Assembly (NCBI RefSeq): GCF_001597725.1
Contig: NZ_LUTR01000012.1
Location: 1 to 64,000 of the forward strand
Reading direction: 5' to 3'
DNA: 64,000 nt
Source: Neptuniibacter marinus
Lineage (GTDB): Bacteria; Pseudomonadota; Gammaproteobacteria; Pseudomonadales; Balneatricaceae
Shown: positions 9,071 to 19,144 of the stretch, piece by piece
Position numbering within the stretch: position 1 is the stretch's first letter
Layout of the letters: every line of letters starts with the position of its first letter
Made by a program: the position numbers and the translations under genes
Notes under the pieces: generated by a model
What the model saw: only the letters and a program-made list of their open reading frames with translations
What the model was told of the DNA's origin: nothing
The model's database searches: none

Positions 9071-10135
9071 CTAAACGATCTTTGGATTTAACGCGCCAGC
9101 CTCATATTGCTCAGCCATATCTTCAAGAGAGATCGCAGTCATTTTAGATGCATTACCCGCCGTACCAAACGCTTCATAACGCGCAATACAAATATCAGTC
9201 ATCGCATCCATTGTCTTCTTCAAATATTTACGCGGATCAAACTCAGCTGGATTTTCCGCCATAAATTTACGGATTGCGCCAGTAGATGCCAAGCGCAAAT
9301 CAGTATCTATATTGACTTTACGCACACCATATTTGATACCCTCAACAATCTGCTCAACGGGCACACCATAGGTTTCAGGAATCTCTCCACCGAACTCATT
9401 AATGACAGCCAACCATTCTTGAGGAACAGAAGATGAACCATGCATAACAAGATGAGTACCAGGGATACGATCGTGAATCGCTTTAATGCGGTCAATAGCT
9501 AAAATATCGCCAGTAGGTGGGCGAGTGAATTTATAAGCGCCATGGGAAGTGCCGCAAGCAATTGCCAATGCATCTACGCCTGTTTTATTCACAAAATCAG
9601 CAGCTTCATCAGGATCAGTCAACATCTGCTCTTGCGAAAGCGTACCTTCAGCACCAACACCATCTTCTTCACCTGCTTGTCCAGTCTCTAGTGACCCTAG
9701 GCAACCTAGTTCCCCCTCGACAGAAACACCACACGCATGTGCCATCTCAACCGTACGGCGAGTAACATCAACATTATACTCATAGCTTGATGGCGTTTTA
9801 CCATCAGACATAAGAGAACCATCCATCATTACGGATGAGAAACCCATTGCTATTGAACGTTGGCAGATAGCAGGCGACGTACCGTGATCTTGGTGCATAC
9901 ATACAGGGATATGAGGAAACTCAGCGATAGCTGCTTCAATCATATGACGCAAGAAATTGGAGCCTGCATATTTACGCGCACCGGCTGATGCCTGAACAAT
10001 CACTGGAGAATTTGTTTTATTTGCGGCTTCCATAATTGCGCGCATCTGTTCCAGGTTGTTCACGTTAAATGCTGGAATGCCATAGTTGTACTCAGCAGCA
10101 TGATCCAGCAGCTGACGCATGGAAATTAAAGCCAT
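9071..10135 (-). CDS. fba: Class II fructose-bisphosphate aldolase
   Basis: A zinc-dependent cytoplasmic enzyme that interconverts fructose-1,6-bisphosphate with dihydroxyacetone phosphate and glyceraldehyde-3-phosphate. The 354-aa length and long central insertion fit the Calvin-cycle-type class II aldolase also used for glycolysis and gluconeogenesis in pseudomonads. The HQDHG block holds the catalytic Asp83 and zinc ligand His84; the second and third zinc His are in the GTSHG and VMHGSSS blocks. It is the last gene of the tkt-epd-pgk-fba cluster, 79 bp after pgk. That spacer holds a small hairpin (ATTGCC-GTCA-GGCAAT, 10162-10177) without a T-tract, perhaps an RNA-processing site. Confidence 0.96.
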   Translation of the reverse strand: MALISMRQLLDHAAEYNYGIPAFNVNNLEQMRAIMEAANKTNSPVIVQASAGARKYAGSNFLRHMIEAAIAEFPHIPVCMHQDHGTSPAICQRSIAMGFSSVMMDGSLMSDGKTPSSYEYNVDVTRRTVEMAHACGVSVEGELGCLGSLETGQAGEEDGVGAEGTLSQEQMLTDPDEAADFVNKTGVDALAIACGTSHGAYKFTRPPTGDILAIDRIKAIHDRIPGTHLVMHGSSSVPQEWLAVINEFGGEIPETYGVPVEQIVEGIKYGVRKVNIDTDLRLASTGAIRKFMAENPAEFDPRKYLKKTMDAMTDICIARYEAFGTAGNASKMTAISLEDMAEQYEAGALNPKIV

Positions 10136-10214
10136 TTTGTCACCCTTTTATGTCCGTTAATATTGCCGTCAGGCAATAAGATAGGCGCAGTGTAACACCC
10201 ATCACTTATTAAAA

Positions 10215-11378
10215 TTATGAATTCTTCGTTTCTAAGGCTGCCACAGCAGGCAATATTTTCCCTTCTACGAACTCAAGGAACGCACCACCACCTGTAGAGA
10301 TATAAGATACTTTATCAGCGATATCATACTTATCAACAGCCGCAAGGGTGTCACCACCACCCGCAATGGAAAAACCTTGGTTTTCAGCAATTGCTAAAGA
10401 TAAAGCTTTGGTACCTTCACCAAACTGATCAAACTCAAAAACGCCCACAGGGCCATTCCAAATAATCGTACCTGCAGTTTTTAATAGCTCAGCTAACTGC
10501 TTAGCCGATTGTGGACCTATATCTAAGATCATGTCATCTTCGGCCACATCATCAACCAGCTTAACCGTTGCTTCAGCTGTTTCAGAAAAATCTTTAGCAA
10601 CCACGACATCGACCGGCAGAGGAATATTTGTCTTTTCCATGAGTGCTTGCGCAACCGGAATTAAATCATGCTCACACAAAGATTTACCTACGGGCTTACC
10701 TGCAGCGGCAAGGAAAGTATTCGCAATACCCCCACCGACAATCAGCTGATCTACATTAGCCGACAGCGCATTTAAGACTTCTAATTTGGTTGAAACTTTA
10801 GAACCACCAACTATTGCTGCAAGCGGAGGCGTCGGTTTGTCTAGCGCTTTACCTAAAGCCTCAAGCTCTCCTGCCAGTAAAGGTCCAGCACACGCAACTT
10901 GTGCAAACTGAGCCACACCATGAGTAGAAGCCTGTGCACGATGAGCCGTACCAAATGCATCCATCACATATACATCGCACAAGGCTGCCATCTTTTTAGC
11001 TAGCAACTCATCGTCTTTCTTTTCGCCAACATTAAAACGCACATTTTCAAGAAGGGCTAAGCCACCCTCTTTAACGTCAAAACCACCATCTAACCAATCT
11101 TTAATTAATGGAACATCACGCCCCAATAATTTAGCTAAATGGTTAGCAACGGGTTGCAGAGAGAACGCTTCGTTATATTCGCCTTCCGTTGGACGACCTA
11201 GGTGAGACATGATCATCACCTTAGCACCTGCTTCTAGCGCCAGCTCAATTGTAGGAAGCGCTGCACGAATACGTGCATCTGATGTTACTTCACCATTTTT
11301 TACTGGAACATTTAGGTCTTCACGGATCAAAACGCGCTTGCCGTTTAGATCCAGTTCACTCATTTTTAGTACGCTCAT
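10215..11378 (-). CDS. pgk: Phosphoglycerate kinase
   Basis: Transfers phosphate between 1,3-bisphosphoglycerate and ADP in glycolysis and in reverse in gluconeogenesis. The 387-aa monomer shows the N-terminal substrate loop REDLNVP (residues 19-25), the HLGRP block, the [12 protein letters not shown] hinge region and the C-terminal GGGDTLAA nucleotide-binding loop. The length is standard. It lies between epd and fba in the same order as in E. coli. The 102-bp gap to epd contains an imperfect hairpin (11433-11454) without a T-tract, so read-through is likely. Confidence 0.97.
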   Translation of the reverse strand: MSVLKMSELDLNGKRVLIREDLNVPVKNGEVTSDARIRAALPTIELALEAGAKVMIMSHLGRPTEGEYNEAFSLQPVANHLAKLLGRDVPLIKDWLDGGFDVKEGGLALLENVRFNVGEKKDDELLAKKMAALCDVYVMDAFGTAHRAQASTHGVAQFAQVACAGPLLAGELEALGKALDKPTPPLAAIVGGSKVSTKLEVLNALSANVDQLIVGGGIANTFLAAAGKPVGKSLCEHDLIPVAQALMEKTNIPLPVDVVVAKDFSETAEATVKLVDDVAEDDMILDIGPQSAKQLAELLKTAGTIIWNGPVGVFEFDQFGEGTKALSLAIAENQGFSIAGGGDTLAAVDKYDIADKVSYISTGGGAFLEFVEGKILPAVAALETKNS

Positions 11379-11480
11379 GACGTGCCCTAATTATATTTAA
11401 AAATTAAGATTGAAAAATTGTCGCTACTCGAACCTGTAGATCTTATCTATCAGGCTCAATTGAAATTTTACTTTCTACAA

Positions 11481-12500
11481 TCAAGCCAATTGTAACCAAT
11501 GTTTAGCTACATCTAGCATTCGATTGGCAAAGCCCCATTCATTATCAAACCAACAAACCACTTTAACTAAATGCCCTTCAGATACTTTAGTTTGAGTACC
11601 ATCCACAACAGCAGATCGAGCATCACGATTGAAGTCTACCGATGCATGGGGCTCTTCGGTATAGCCCAATAGTCCTTTTAAAGCACCCTGCATCGACGCT
11701 TGAAGTAATATCTGATTAACCACCTCAACTGAGGTCTCTTTATCAACATTAATCGACATATCCATCATCGATACATTAATCGTAGGAACACGAATATGCA
11801 GGCATTGAAACTTACCTTCTAAATGCGGCAGCAAACGATCAATACCTTTATCTAAACCTGTATCAACCGGCACTATAGAATGCATTGCACTACGGGTTAA
11901 TCGCAGATCGGTTTGATGATAACTATCGATTACCGGCTGATCATTCATCGCTGAGTGAATCGTTGTCGTCACGCCATTCTGAATACCTAGTTCTCTATCT
12001 AGCAGATCCAAAACAGGGATAATACAGTTAGTGGTACAAGATGCAGCAGAGACAATCTGATGCTCAGCTCTTAACTCTTGTTCATTCAAACCATAAACAA
12101 TTGTTGCATCCACATCTGTCGTAGCGGGCTGCGAAAAAAGCAACCTTTTTGCGCCCTGCTTCAGGTGTTCATCTGCAGCCTCTCTAGATTTAAAAGACCC
12201 AGAACATTCAAAAATAAGATCTATATCTAGCTCAGACCAAGGCAGGTTTTTAACCTCAGATTCATTAATAACATCAATTTTATCGCCATTGATGATTAAT
12301 TTCTTACCATCATGCTCCACTGAGGCGGGAAAGCGTCCATGGGTCGTATCATAACGCGTTAAATAAGTTACCGTTTCTATATCGGAAAGCTCGTTGATAA
12401 CAACGACCTTAAAAATATTTTGTAGGCCATTCTCATAGATTGCTCGCAGTACACATTGACCGATTCGACCATAGCCATTTATTGCAACGCGATAGTTCAA
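11481..12500 (-). CDS. epd: D-erythrose-4-phosphate dehydrogenase (GAPDH-like)
   Basis: A 339-aa member of the glyceraldehyde-3-phosphate dehydrogenase family. The Rossmann motif AINGYGRIGQ is at residues 6-15, the catalytic Cys155 in SAASCTTNC and the base His182 in TTIHSAMNDQ. The HSAMNDQPVIDSYH block and the position between tkt and pgk match Epd, which oxidises erythrose-4-phosphate toward 4-phosphoerythronate for pyridoxal phosphate synthesis. True GAPDH usually has a different sequence after the catalytic His. A role as a general GAPDH cannot be excluded, and no second copy is visible here. A strong palindrome separates it from tkt. Confidence 0.85.
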   Translation of the reverse strand: MNYRVAINGYGRIGQCVLRAIYENGLQNIFKVVVINELSDIETVTYLTRYDTTHGRFPASVEHDGKKLIINGDKIDVINESEVKNLPWSELDIDLIFECSGSFKSREAADEHLKQGAKRLLFSQPATTDVDATIVYGLNEQELRAEHQIVSAASCTTNCIIPVLDLLDRELGIQNGVTTTIHSAMNDQPVIDSYHQTDLRLTRSAMHSIVPVDTGLDKGIDRLLPHLEGKFQCLHIRVPTINVSMMDMSINVDKETSVEVVNQILLQASMQGALKGLLGYTEEPHASVDFNRDARSAVVDGTQTKVSEGHLVKVVCWFDNEWGFANRMLDVAKHWLQLA

Positions 12501-12530
12501 TCTATTTACCTATATAGTAGATTAAAATAG

Positions 12531-12561
12531 AACAGAAAAGGCCCAGTCTAGACTGGGCCTT
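12531..12561 (-). terminator. Palindromic terminator or attenuator between tkt and epd
   Basis: A perfect 24-bp palindrome (12538-12561, half-site AAGGCCCAGTCT) begins 16 bp after the tkt stop codon and continues on the minus strand into TTTTCTGTT. It should terminate part or all of the tkt transcript. With only about 30 bp before the epd start, epd-pgk-fba would then depend on read-through or on an internal promoter. Confidence 0.75.
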
Positions 12562-12577
12562 AAGTTTCAATAGGTGA

Positions 12578-14572
12578 TTAAAGTACTGATTTAACGGTAT
12601 CTACAACATTTTCTATTGTAAAACCAAAGTACTTAAATAAGTCACCCGCCGGAGCCGACTCACCAAAGGTACGCATACCCACAATCGCTCCATCCAATCC
12701 TACATACTTGTACCAGAAATCAGCTTGCGCAGCCTCAACAGCAACACGTGCTGTGATTGCTGAAGGCAGAACCGATTCGCGATATTCCGCACTTTGTTTA
12801 TCAAACAAGTTAGTTTCAGGCATTGAAACTACACGAACCTTAGTTCCTTCCGCTGCTAAAGCGTCTGCAGCATCCATAGCTAAACCGATTTCTGAACCTG
12901 TCGCTATAAGAATAGCATCAGGCTGACCATCAGTATCACGAAGGATATAACCACCTTTCCTAATATTCTCTATCTGTTCCGCTGTACGCAGTTGATGGGG
13001 TAAATTCTGACGTGAGAACACCATCGCTGTAGGGCCATCAACGCGCTCTAATGCAGCTTTCCAAGCAACCGCAGACTCAACTGCATCGCATGGACGCCAG
13101 CAGCTCATATTTGGAGTATGACGAAGGTTTGAGATCTGTTCAATCGGCTGATGGGTCGGGCCATCTTCGCCCAGACCTATAGAATCATGGGTATACACAT
13201 GTATTGCACGCAGCTTCATCAATGCCGCCATACGTAAAGCATTACGTGCATATTCCATAAAGACTAAGAACGTCGCGCCGTAAGGAATAAAGCCACCATG
13301 AAGAGCAATACCATTCATGATTGCGGACATACCAAATTCACGAACACCGTAGAAAAGGTAATTACCATTAGGATCATCTTTAGTCACACCTTTACAGCCA
13401 GACCAAAGGGTCAAGTTAGAACCCGCAAGGTCAGCAGAACCACCTAAAAGTTCAGGCAATAATGGGCCATAGGCATTCAGTGCGTTCTGAGACGCTTTAC
13501 GAGAAGCAATCGTTTCGCCTTTCTCATTAATTTCGTTGATCCAAGCATCCGCTTTATCAGAGAAATCGGCTGGAAGATCGCCTGAAATACGACGTAGAAG
13601 TTCAGCGGCCTCTTCAGGGTATTCTGCACGATAAGCAGCAAAACGATCATTCCACTCATTCTCTGCATGAACACCCGCTTCTTTTGCATCCCAATCCGCC
13701 GCTATATCTTCAGGAATTTCAAAAGCAGGATGTGTCCAACCTAAACGTTCACGAGTCAACGCGATTTCATCGTCGCCTAAAGGAGCGCCGTGGCAATCTT
13801 CTTTGCCTTCTTTATTAGGTGAACCAAAACCGATCACTGTTTTACAACAAATCAAAGTCGGCTGTTCTGTATTTTCTTGGGCTTGGGTAATCGCAGCACG
13901 GATCTGGTCAGCATCGTGTCCATCAACCGCAGGAATTACCTGCCAGCCATATGCTTCAAAACGTTTAATGTTATCATCCGTATACCAACCTTCAACTTCA
14001 CCATCGATAGAGATGCCGTTGTCATCCCAAAAAGCGATCAACTTACCAAGACCTAAGGTTCCCGCAAGAGAACAAGCTTCATGGGAGATCCCTTCCATCA
14101 TGCAACCATCGCCCATAAATACATAGGTATTATGATCAACGATCTGATGACCTTCACGGTTAAACTGCGCCGCTAAGGTTTTTTCAGCAATGGCAAAACC
14201 AACTGCATTAGTCACGCCCTGGCCTAAAGGACCGGTCGTTGTCTCAACGCCGGGGCAGTAACCATATTCAGGATGTCCTGCGGTTTTAGCATGTAATTGG
14301 CGAAAATTCTTAAGATCTTCAATGGAGACATCATAGCCCGTTAAATGTAACAGACTGTAGATCAGCATAGAGCCATGTCCGTTAGACAAAATGAAACGGT
14401 CACGATCAAACCATTGTGGGTTAGTTGGGTTATGTGTCATGAAATCGTTCCATAACACTTCGGCGATATCAGCCATACCCATAGGGGCACCCGGGTGACC
14501 AGATTTTGCTTTCTGTACGGCATCCATGCTCAGCGCGCGGATCGCGTTGGCAAGTTCTCTACGAGAAGACAT
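12578..14572 (-). CDS. tkt: Transketolase
   Basis: A thiamine-diphosphate enzyme of the pentose phosphate pathway that moves two-carbon units between sugar phosphates. The 664-aa protein has the transketolase start with SGHPGAPMG (His26), the diphosphate-binding GDG at 154-156 with the N (DDNGISID) some 30 residues on, and the central pyrimidine-binding domain with [11 protein letters not shown]. The C-terminal domain is present, so it is full length. A good AGGAG ribosome site lies 8 nt before the ATG, and a small GGGC/GCCC hairpin sits immediately upstream of it. It is first in the tkt-epd-pgk-fba cluster and divergent from metK. It supplies the erythrose-4-phosphate on which Epd acts. Confidence 0.97.
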   Translation of the reverse strand: MSSRRELANAIRALSMDAVQKAKSGHPGAPMGMADIAEVLWNDFMTHNPTNPQWFDRDRFILSNGHGSMLIYSLLHLTGYDVSIEDLKNFRQLHAKTAGHPEYGYCPGVETTTGPLGQGVTNAVGFAIAEKTLAAQFNREGHQIVDHNTYVFMGDGCMMEGISHEACSLAGTLGLGKLIAFWDDNGISIDGEVEGWYTDDNIKRFEAYGWQVIPAVDGHDADQIRAAITQAQENTEQPTLICCKTVIGFGSPNKEGKEDCHGAPLGDDEIALTRERLGWTHPAFEIPEDIAADWDAKEAGVHAENEWNDRFAAYRAEYPEEAAELLRRISGDLPADFSDKADAWINEINEKGETIASRKASQNALNAYGPLLPELLGGSADLAGSNLTLWSGCKGVTKDDPNGNYLFYGVREFGMSAIMNGIALHGGFIPYGATFLVFMEYARNALRMAALMKLRAIHVYTHDSIGLGEDGPTHQPIEQISNLRHTPNMSCWRPCDAVESAVAWKAALERVDGPTAMVFSRQNLPHQLRTAEQIENIRKGGYILRDTDGQPDAILIATGSEIGLAMDAADALAAEGTKVRVVSMPETNLFDKQSAEYRESVLPSAITARVAVEAAQADFWYKYVGLDGAIVGMRTFGESAPAGDLFKYFGFTIENVVDTVKSVL

Positions 14573-14883
14573 TAACTAAGCTCCTGGGCAGATAGCCCAA
14601 TTTGAAGATTCAGGATAATTTGCGCGCAATTTTCTCGCAGATAGCGACTCGCATCAAATAAGATTTAGCATTTATTGACAAAAATGAGTGTTTTTCATGC
14701 AAAAAGTTAAAATTCTCACCATAAGAGCCTCTTAATAATATGCATTTGGCTAATCTCACGAGTAGAATACGTCCTTAATTTTTAGGCAGGCTCATACGGC
14801 CAGACTGTATTTCTTCTTTAAACTCTCTTTTGAGTATGAAATTGAGCCGACCTTGACCACTTGTTCACAAAGGTATTTTAACG
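14573..14883. promoter_or_regulatory. Divergent tkt/metK promoter region
   Basis: A 311-bp spacer that must hold the promoters of both genes. On the tkt side a GGGC-N5-GCCC hairpin (14586-14598) abuts the AGGAG ribosome site and could mask it. On the metK side a perfect TTGACA (14675-14680) has no good -10 at 16-18 bp, and a TAGAAT (14763-14768) lacks a good -35. The metK leader has complementary segments (GGCTCATAC near 14790; GTATGA plus GAGCC near 14836-14850) that could fold. I recognise no known SAM riboswitch class. Confidence 0.5.
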
Positions 14884-16074
14884 ATGAGCGAATACAGCTT
14901 ATTTACATCAGAATCTGTTTCCGAAGGCCATCCGGACAAGATTGCCGACCAGATCTCTGATGCCGTACTTGATGCAATCATTGCTGAAGACAAATATGCC
15001 CGTGTAGCCTGCGAAACCATGGTAAAAACAGGTGTAGCTGTAGTATCAGGCGAAATAAGCACATCCGCTTGGGTAGATCTTGAAGACCTTGTCCGTAACG
15101 TTATCTGCGACATCGGATACACGTCATCCGATGTTGGTTATGACGGTGAAACCTGCGGCGTTATCAATATTATTGGTAAACAATCTATCGATATTGCCCA
15201 AGGTGTTGACCGCTCAAGACCAGAAGATCAAGGCGCGGGCGACCAAGGCCTTATGTTCGGTTACGCATCAAACGAAACGGATGTATTGATGCCGGCACCT
15301 ATTACCTATGCGCACCGTCTGGTCGAGCGCCAAGCAGAAGCGCGTAAGTCCGGCTTACTGCCTTGGTTACGCCCAGATGCAAAATCACAGTTAACGTTCC
15401 GCTATGAGAATGGTAAGCCGGTTGCAGTCGATGCTTTAGTGCTTTCTACACAGCACAATCCTGAAGTATCTCAAGCTGATTTACGCGAAGCGGTAATGGA
15501 ACTTATAGTAAAACATGTAATCCCTCCGGAATGGATCACCAAAGACACAAAATTCCATATAAACCCAACCGGTAACTTTGTTATTGGCGGCCCTGTTGGT
15601 GATTGTGGCTTAACCGGTCGTAAGATCATTGTTGATACTTATGGGGGTATGGCGCGTCATGGTGGTGGTGCTTTCTCCGGCAAAGACCCTTCAAAAGTGG
15701 ACCGTTCTGCTGCCTATGCAGGCAGATACGTTGCTAAAAATATTGTTGCGGCAGGTCTTGCCGATCGTTGTGAAATCCAAATTTCATACGCTATAGGCGT
15801 TGCTCAACCAACATCCGTCGCAATTAATACATTTGGAACTGGAAAAATATCTGATGAGAAGATTATCCAACTCATCAATGAACACTTTGACCTACGCCCT
15901 TATGCTATTACCACTATGCTGGATCTACTACATCCAATGTATCAGGCAACAGCAGCTTACGGTCACTTCGGTCGTAACCCATTTGAGATGGAATATAAAG
16001 GCGAGTCCTTTACCACGTTTACATGGGAGCGCACGGATAAGGCTGATGCACTACGTCAGGCTGCAAACCTATAA
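14884..16074 (+). CDS. metK: S-adenosylmethionine synthetase
   Basis: Makes S-adenosylmethionine from methionine and ATP in the cytoplasm and supplies every methylase and radical SAM enzyme in the window. The 396-aa protein has the three-domain MetK pattern: [21 protein letters not shown] at the N-terminus (His17 region), the [10 protein letters not shown] block and the [19 protein letters not shown] nucleotide/phosphate loop. The length is normal. An Rho-independent terminator follows. It is divergent from tkt, and metX/metW lie 14 kb downstream. Confidence 0.98.
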   Translation: MSEYSLFTSESVSEGHPDKIADQISDAVLDAIIAEDKYARVACETMVKTGVAVVSGEISTSAWVDLEDLVRNVICDIGYTSSDVGYDGETCGVINIIGKQSIDIAQGVDRSRPEDQGAGDQGLMFGYASNETDVLMPAPITYAHRLVERQAEARKSGLLPWLRPDAKSQLTFRYENGKPVAVDALVLSTQHNPEVSQADLREAVMELIVKHVIPPEWITKDTKFHINPTGNFVIGGPVGDCGLTGRKIIVDTYGGMARHGGGAFSGKDPSKVDRSAAYAGRYVAKNIVAAGLADRCEIQISYAIGVAQPTSVAINTFGTGKISDEKIIQLINEHFDLRPYAITTMLDLLHPMYQATAAYGHFGRNPFEMEYKGESFTTFTWERTDKADALRQAANL

Positions 16075-16104
16075 AAAAGTGCGAATACATAGATTTAATT
16101 AATT

Positions 16105-16129
16105 AAAAGCACCTTTCAGGTGCTTTTTT
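16105..16129 (+). terminator. Rho-independent terminator of metK
   Basis: A-tract, GCACCT-TTC-AGGTGC stem-loop, then TTTTTT, 31 bp after the metK stop codon. Confidence 0.9.
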
Positions 16130-16196
16130 ATTGCCTACATATTTTTATATGTCAATAATGGTAGCTTAATGCTTAATAGACAACTTGCTGTAAGTG

Positions 16197-18326
16197 ATGA
16201 CGCTAAGTAACTTTACAATAAGACAAAAATTAATAGGCCTCGTACTAATCCTTGCTTTAGGAATAGTCACGACCTCGTGCTTAGCCTTTTACTTTTCATA
16301 CCAAGACACCCGATCTGGAAAACAAGAACAGATCCGAAGCATCGTTCAATCCGCTACAAGTCAGATCATATTACTTAATCAACGAAAACGATCACTTGAA
16401 ATAAGCGCAGAAGAATTTGATACACGTCTACATGATCTAATTTACAGTACAGCCTACGGTCAACATGGCTACCTATACTTGCTAAAAAATGAGACTCAAA
16501 TATATCTACACCCTAAGCGTAGTGATCTTGAAGGGCAGTATATAGGACAGCTGGATAGCCCAGTTGATAGCACATTGATGCTTGATGGGTTAAAACAACT
16601 CAAGGAAAAGACTGACAAATCCCATAGCTGGCTTGTCTATTGGCCAAAACCTAACAGCCAAGTCCCAGTTGCTAAACTCATCTACGCACAGCATATACCT
16701 GATACCGACTTTATACTCGGCACGGGTGTATATATAGATGACCTCTTACCTCTCTATATAAAACGCGCGTTAAGCTACTTAATCATTACCCTTACTGTAT
16801 TACTCGCATCCATTGCCGTAGCCCTACTTATCTCACGGAACATTGTTCGTCCAATCATTAATTTATCATCTCAAATGGAAAAACTATCGGAAGGAGATAC
16901 CGATCAAACCGTCAGATTCACTAACCACCGTGATGAAATTGGGCAGATGGCACGAACTCTTGAACGATTCAGAGAATATTTAATTGAAAACAAACGCCTC
17001 AGATATGCCCAAGAGCATGTTCAATTTCTAGAGAACTTCGACCCTGTAACACGTTTGTATAACCGTCGAGCTATGGGCGAATCATTAGAACGTGAAATCA
17101 TTCGAAATTCCGAGACACAAGGACAAATCTACTTTCTTTTCATCCGTTTAGATCTACTCAGAAATTTAACAATAGAGTTAGGCGATGAACAAAGAGACCA
17201 GATCTTAATTGAAACAGCAAACCGACTTAAAGGGATCCTATCTATAAACCATCGTTTAGCTAGACTTTCAGAAGGTTGTTTTGGCTTGATGCTCATAAAC
17301 AAACCAGAAGAAACAAAAGTTGATGATTTAATAGAAACGATACTCCAAGCCATAGAGTGCCCGATTAAACTGCAAAACCTGCATATTCAGATAGTCGCTC
17401 GTATAGGGGTCACCTCTTATCCTGAAGATGGTGATCAGCAATTTGAGCTTATTGGCCGCTCTGAAATCGCAGCTAAAACTGCCCGTAAACAAGAACAAAG
17501 CTGGTTGTATTTCAGCCAAATAAAGGGACAGCAGGTCGAGACAAAAATGGAACTATGGCAGGACCTATCAACCGCTATAGATGAAGACCAGTTATATCTA
17601 GTTTTTCAACCATTGTTTGATCTGAATAACAATGCAGCCCTCTCTGCAGAAACGTTATTACGCTGGAACCATCCCGATTTAGGGCCCATATCTCCAGCTG
17701 TATTTGTTCCCCTTGCTGAACAAAGTGGACTCATCTCCCGTTTAGATGACTGGGTACTTGATGCCGTTGCCAAGCAATGCAGAAAATGGCTAAATACCGA
17801 CTTAGTCTTTCCAAAAATTGCTATCAACCTATCAGGCATTAGTTTCTTACGCAGTAATTTTGAGAATAAGCTCCACAATATATTCAAGCAATATAACGTA
17901 CCTCTTCAACATATAGAGCTAGAGCTTACTGAAGGCGTCTTAATTGAAGATCTTGCTCGTATTCAAGACAAACTCCATCGGGTAAGAGAAACTGGCGCTA
18001 GCATCTCAATTGATGATTTTGGTACTGGTTATTCATCTCTAAGCCGTATTAAGAATCTACCTATAGATCATATTAAAATTGATAAGTCTTTTATTGATGA
18101 TCTGGATGTAGATACTCAAGATCTGAAAATAGTTCAGGCCATCATACTGATGGCTCAAGGGCTACAACTTAAAGTAGTTGCAGAAGGCGTAGAAACTGAA
18201 CTACAACTATCTATTTTACGTGAAGCGAAATGCGATATAGTTCAAGGCTATCTACTCAGCCGCCCCCTTTCGGTTTCTGACTTTGAAGCATTGATCGATG
18301 AAGACCTTATTATTGAAGGCGACTGA
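16197..18326 (+). CDS. Membrane c-di-GMP phosphodiesterase: Cache-HAMP-GGDEF(degenerate)-EAL
   Basis: A 709-aa sensor protein. Transmembrane helix 1 (about 12-34) is followed by a periplasmic single-Cache region to about 185 (Y.QHGYLYLL...LHP pattern), helix 2 (about 192-214) and a HAMP segment (to about 265). Next come a GGDEF-like domain and a C-terminal EAL domain (about 455-705). The GGDEF signature is replaced by SEGCF (about 358-362), so cyclase activity is unlikely. The EAL domain keeps its ligands: Glu485 (in ETLLRW, an ETL variant), Asn544, Glu576, Asp606-Asp607 in IDDFGTGYSSL, Lys630 and Glu663. It is therefore expected to hydrolyse c-di-GMP, tuned by a periplasmic ligand. An in-frame GTG one codon upstream is an equal alternative start; neither has a clear ribosome site. 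Confidence 0.88.
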   Translation: MTLSNFTIRQKLIGLVLILALGIVTTSCLAFYFSYQDTRSGKQEQIRSIVQSATSQIILLNQRKRSLEISAEEFDTRLHDLIYSTAYGQHGYLYLLKNETQIYLHPKRSDLEGQYIGQLDSPVDSTLMLDGLKQLKEKTDKSHSWLVYWPKPNSQVPVAKLIYAQHIPDTDFILGTGVYIDDLLPLYIKRALSYLIITLTVLLASIAVALLISRNIVRPIINLSSQMEKLSEGDTDQTVRFTNHRDEIGQMARTLERFREYLIENKRLRYAQEHVQFLENFDPVTRLYNRRAMGESLEREIIRNSETQGQIYFLFIRLDLLRNLTIELGDEQRDQILIETANRLKGILSINHRLARLSEGCFGLMLINKPEETKVDDLIETILQAIECPIKLQNLHIQIVARIGVTSYPEDGDQQFELIGRSEIAAKTARKQEQSWLYFSQIKGQQVETKMELWQDLSTAIDEDQLYLVFQPLFDLNNNAALSAETLLRWNHPDLGPISPAVFVPLAEQSGLISRLDDWVLDAVAKQCRKWLNTDLVFPKIAINLSGISFLRSNFENKLHNIFKQYNVPLQHIELELTEGVLIEDLARIQDKLHRVRETGASISIDDFGTGYSSLSRIKNLPIDHIKIDKSFIDDLDVDTQDLKIVQAIILMAQGLQLKVVAEGVETELQLSILREAKCDIVQGYLLSRPLSVSDFEALIDEDLIIEGD

Positions 18327-18357
18327 ATAAAAAAGACCGGCCGGACAATACACCTCT

Positions 18358-19086
18358 ATGAGAATACCTAGATTTTACGACCCTCAACCACTCTCAGAGG
18401 GCGATGACATTGAATTAAGTGACGACGTAGTTCAACACGTCTCCAGAGCACTGCGCATGAAACCGGGCGAATACATCATTCTATTTAATGGTGACGGATT
18501 CGAATATAAAACTAAGCTCACCCATGTTGAAAAACGTACAGTTCATGCCCATATACAATCATTAATAACCGTCCATACTGAAAGCCCGCTACAAATAAGC
18601 ATTGGACAATGCATATCCCGTGGCGAACGCATGGACTATGCCGTTCAAAAAAGTACAGAGATGGGAGCACAGGCAATTTCACCTCTGTTTTCAGAGCGCT
18701 GTGAAGTCAAATTACCAAAAGAGCGGCAAGCTAAACGTATTAGCCATTGGACCCAAATTGCAGTTAGCGCGTGCGAACAGTCTGGTCGCGTATCGCCTCC
18801 GGAAATTACAGCACCTACGCAATTAAAAGAATGGTTACTCCTGCAAGATGCAGAACTTAAACTTGTTCTACATCACCATAGTGAACAACCTTTGCAGGAG
18901 ATGGAAAAACCTAATTCGGTAGCCCTGCTAATAGGCCCTGAAGGCGGATTAACTGAAGAAGAAGTTGAACTAGCCGTCAGTCATGGGTTCAAACCGCTGA
19001 CATTAGGCCCGAGAGTGATGCGCACAGAAACGGCACCGGTCGCTGCGCTAACCCTACTAAATTATCTATGGGGCGATTTAAGTTAA
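18358..19086 (+). CDS. rsmE: 16S rRNA (uracil-1498-N3)-methyltransferase
   Basis: A SPOUT-class methyltransferase that methylates U1498 in the decoding region of 16S rRNA in assembled 30S subunits. The 242-aa protein has the N-terminal PUA-like domain and the C-terminal knot motif LLIGPEGGLTEEE...LGPRVMRTETA (about residues 195-230), which binds SAM. It lies 31 bp after the EAL gene and 58 bp before gshB; rsmE-gshB adjacency is also found in E. coli. Confidence 0.95.
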   Translation: MRIPRFYDPQPLSEGDDIELSDDVVQHVSRALRMKPGEYIILFNGDGFEYKTKLTHVEKRTVHAHIQSLITVHTESPLQISIGQCISRGERMDYAVQKSTEMGAQAISPLFSERCEVKLPKERQAKRISHWTQIAVSACEQSGRVSPPEITAPTQLKEWLLLQDAELKLVLHHHSEQPLQEMEKPNSVALLIGPEGGLTEEEVELAVSHGFKPLTLGPRVMRTETAPVAALTLLNYLWGDLS

Positions 19087-19144
19087 CTTCCTCGCCTCAG
19101 CCTTACCTGCTTGAAGCTAGGTAATCAAATAGGACTTATAACAA

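Noticed and set aside
10162-10177. ATTGCC-GTCA-GGCAAT hairpin between pgk and fba considered as a terminator.
   Set aside because: The stem is only 6 bp and there is no T-tract; RNA processing is more likely.
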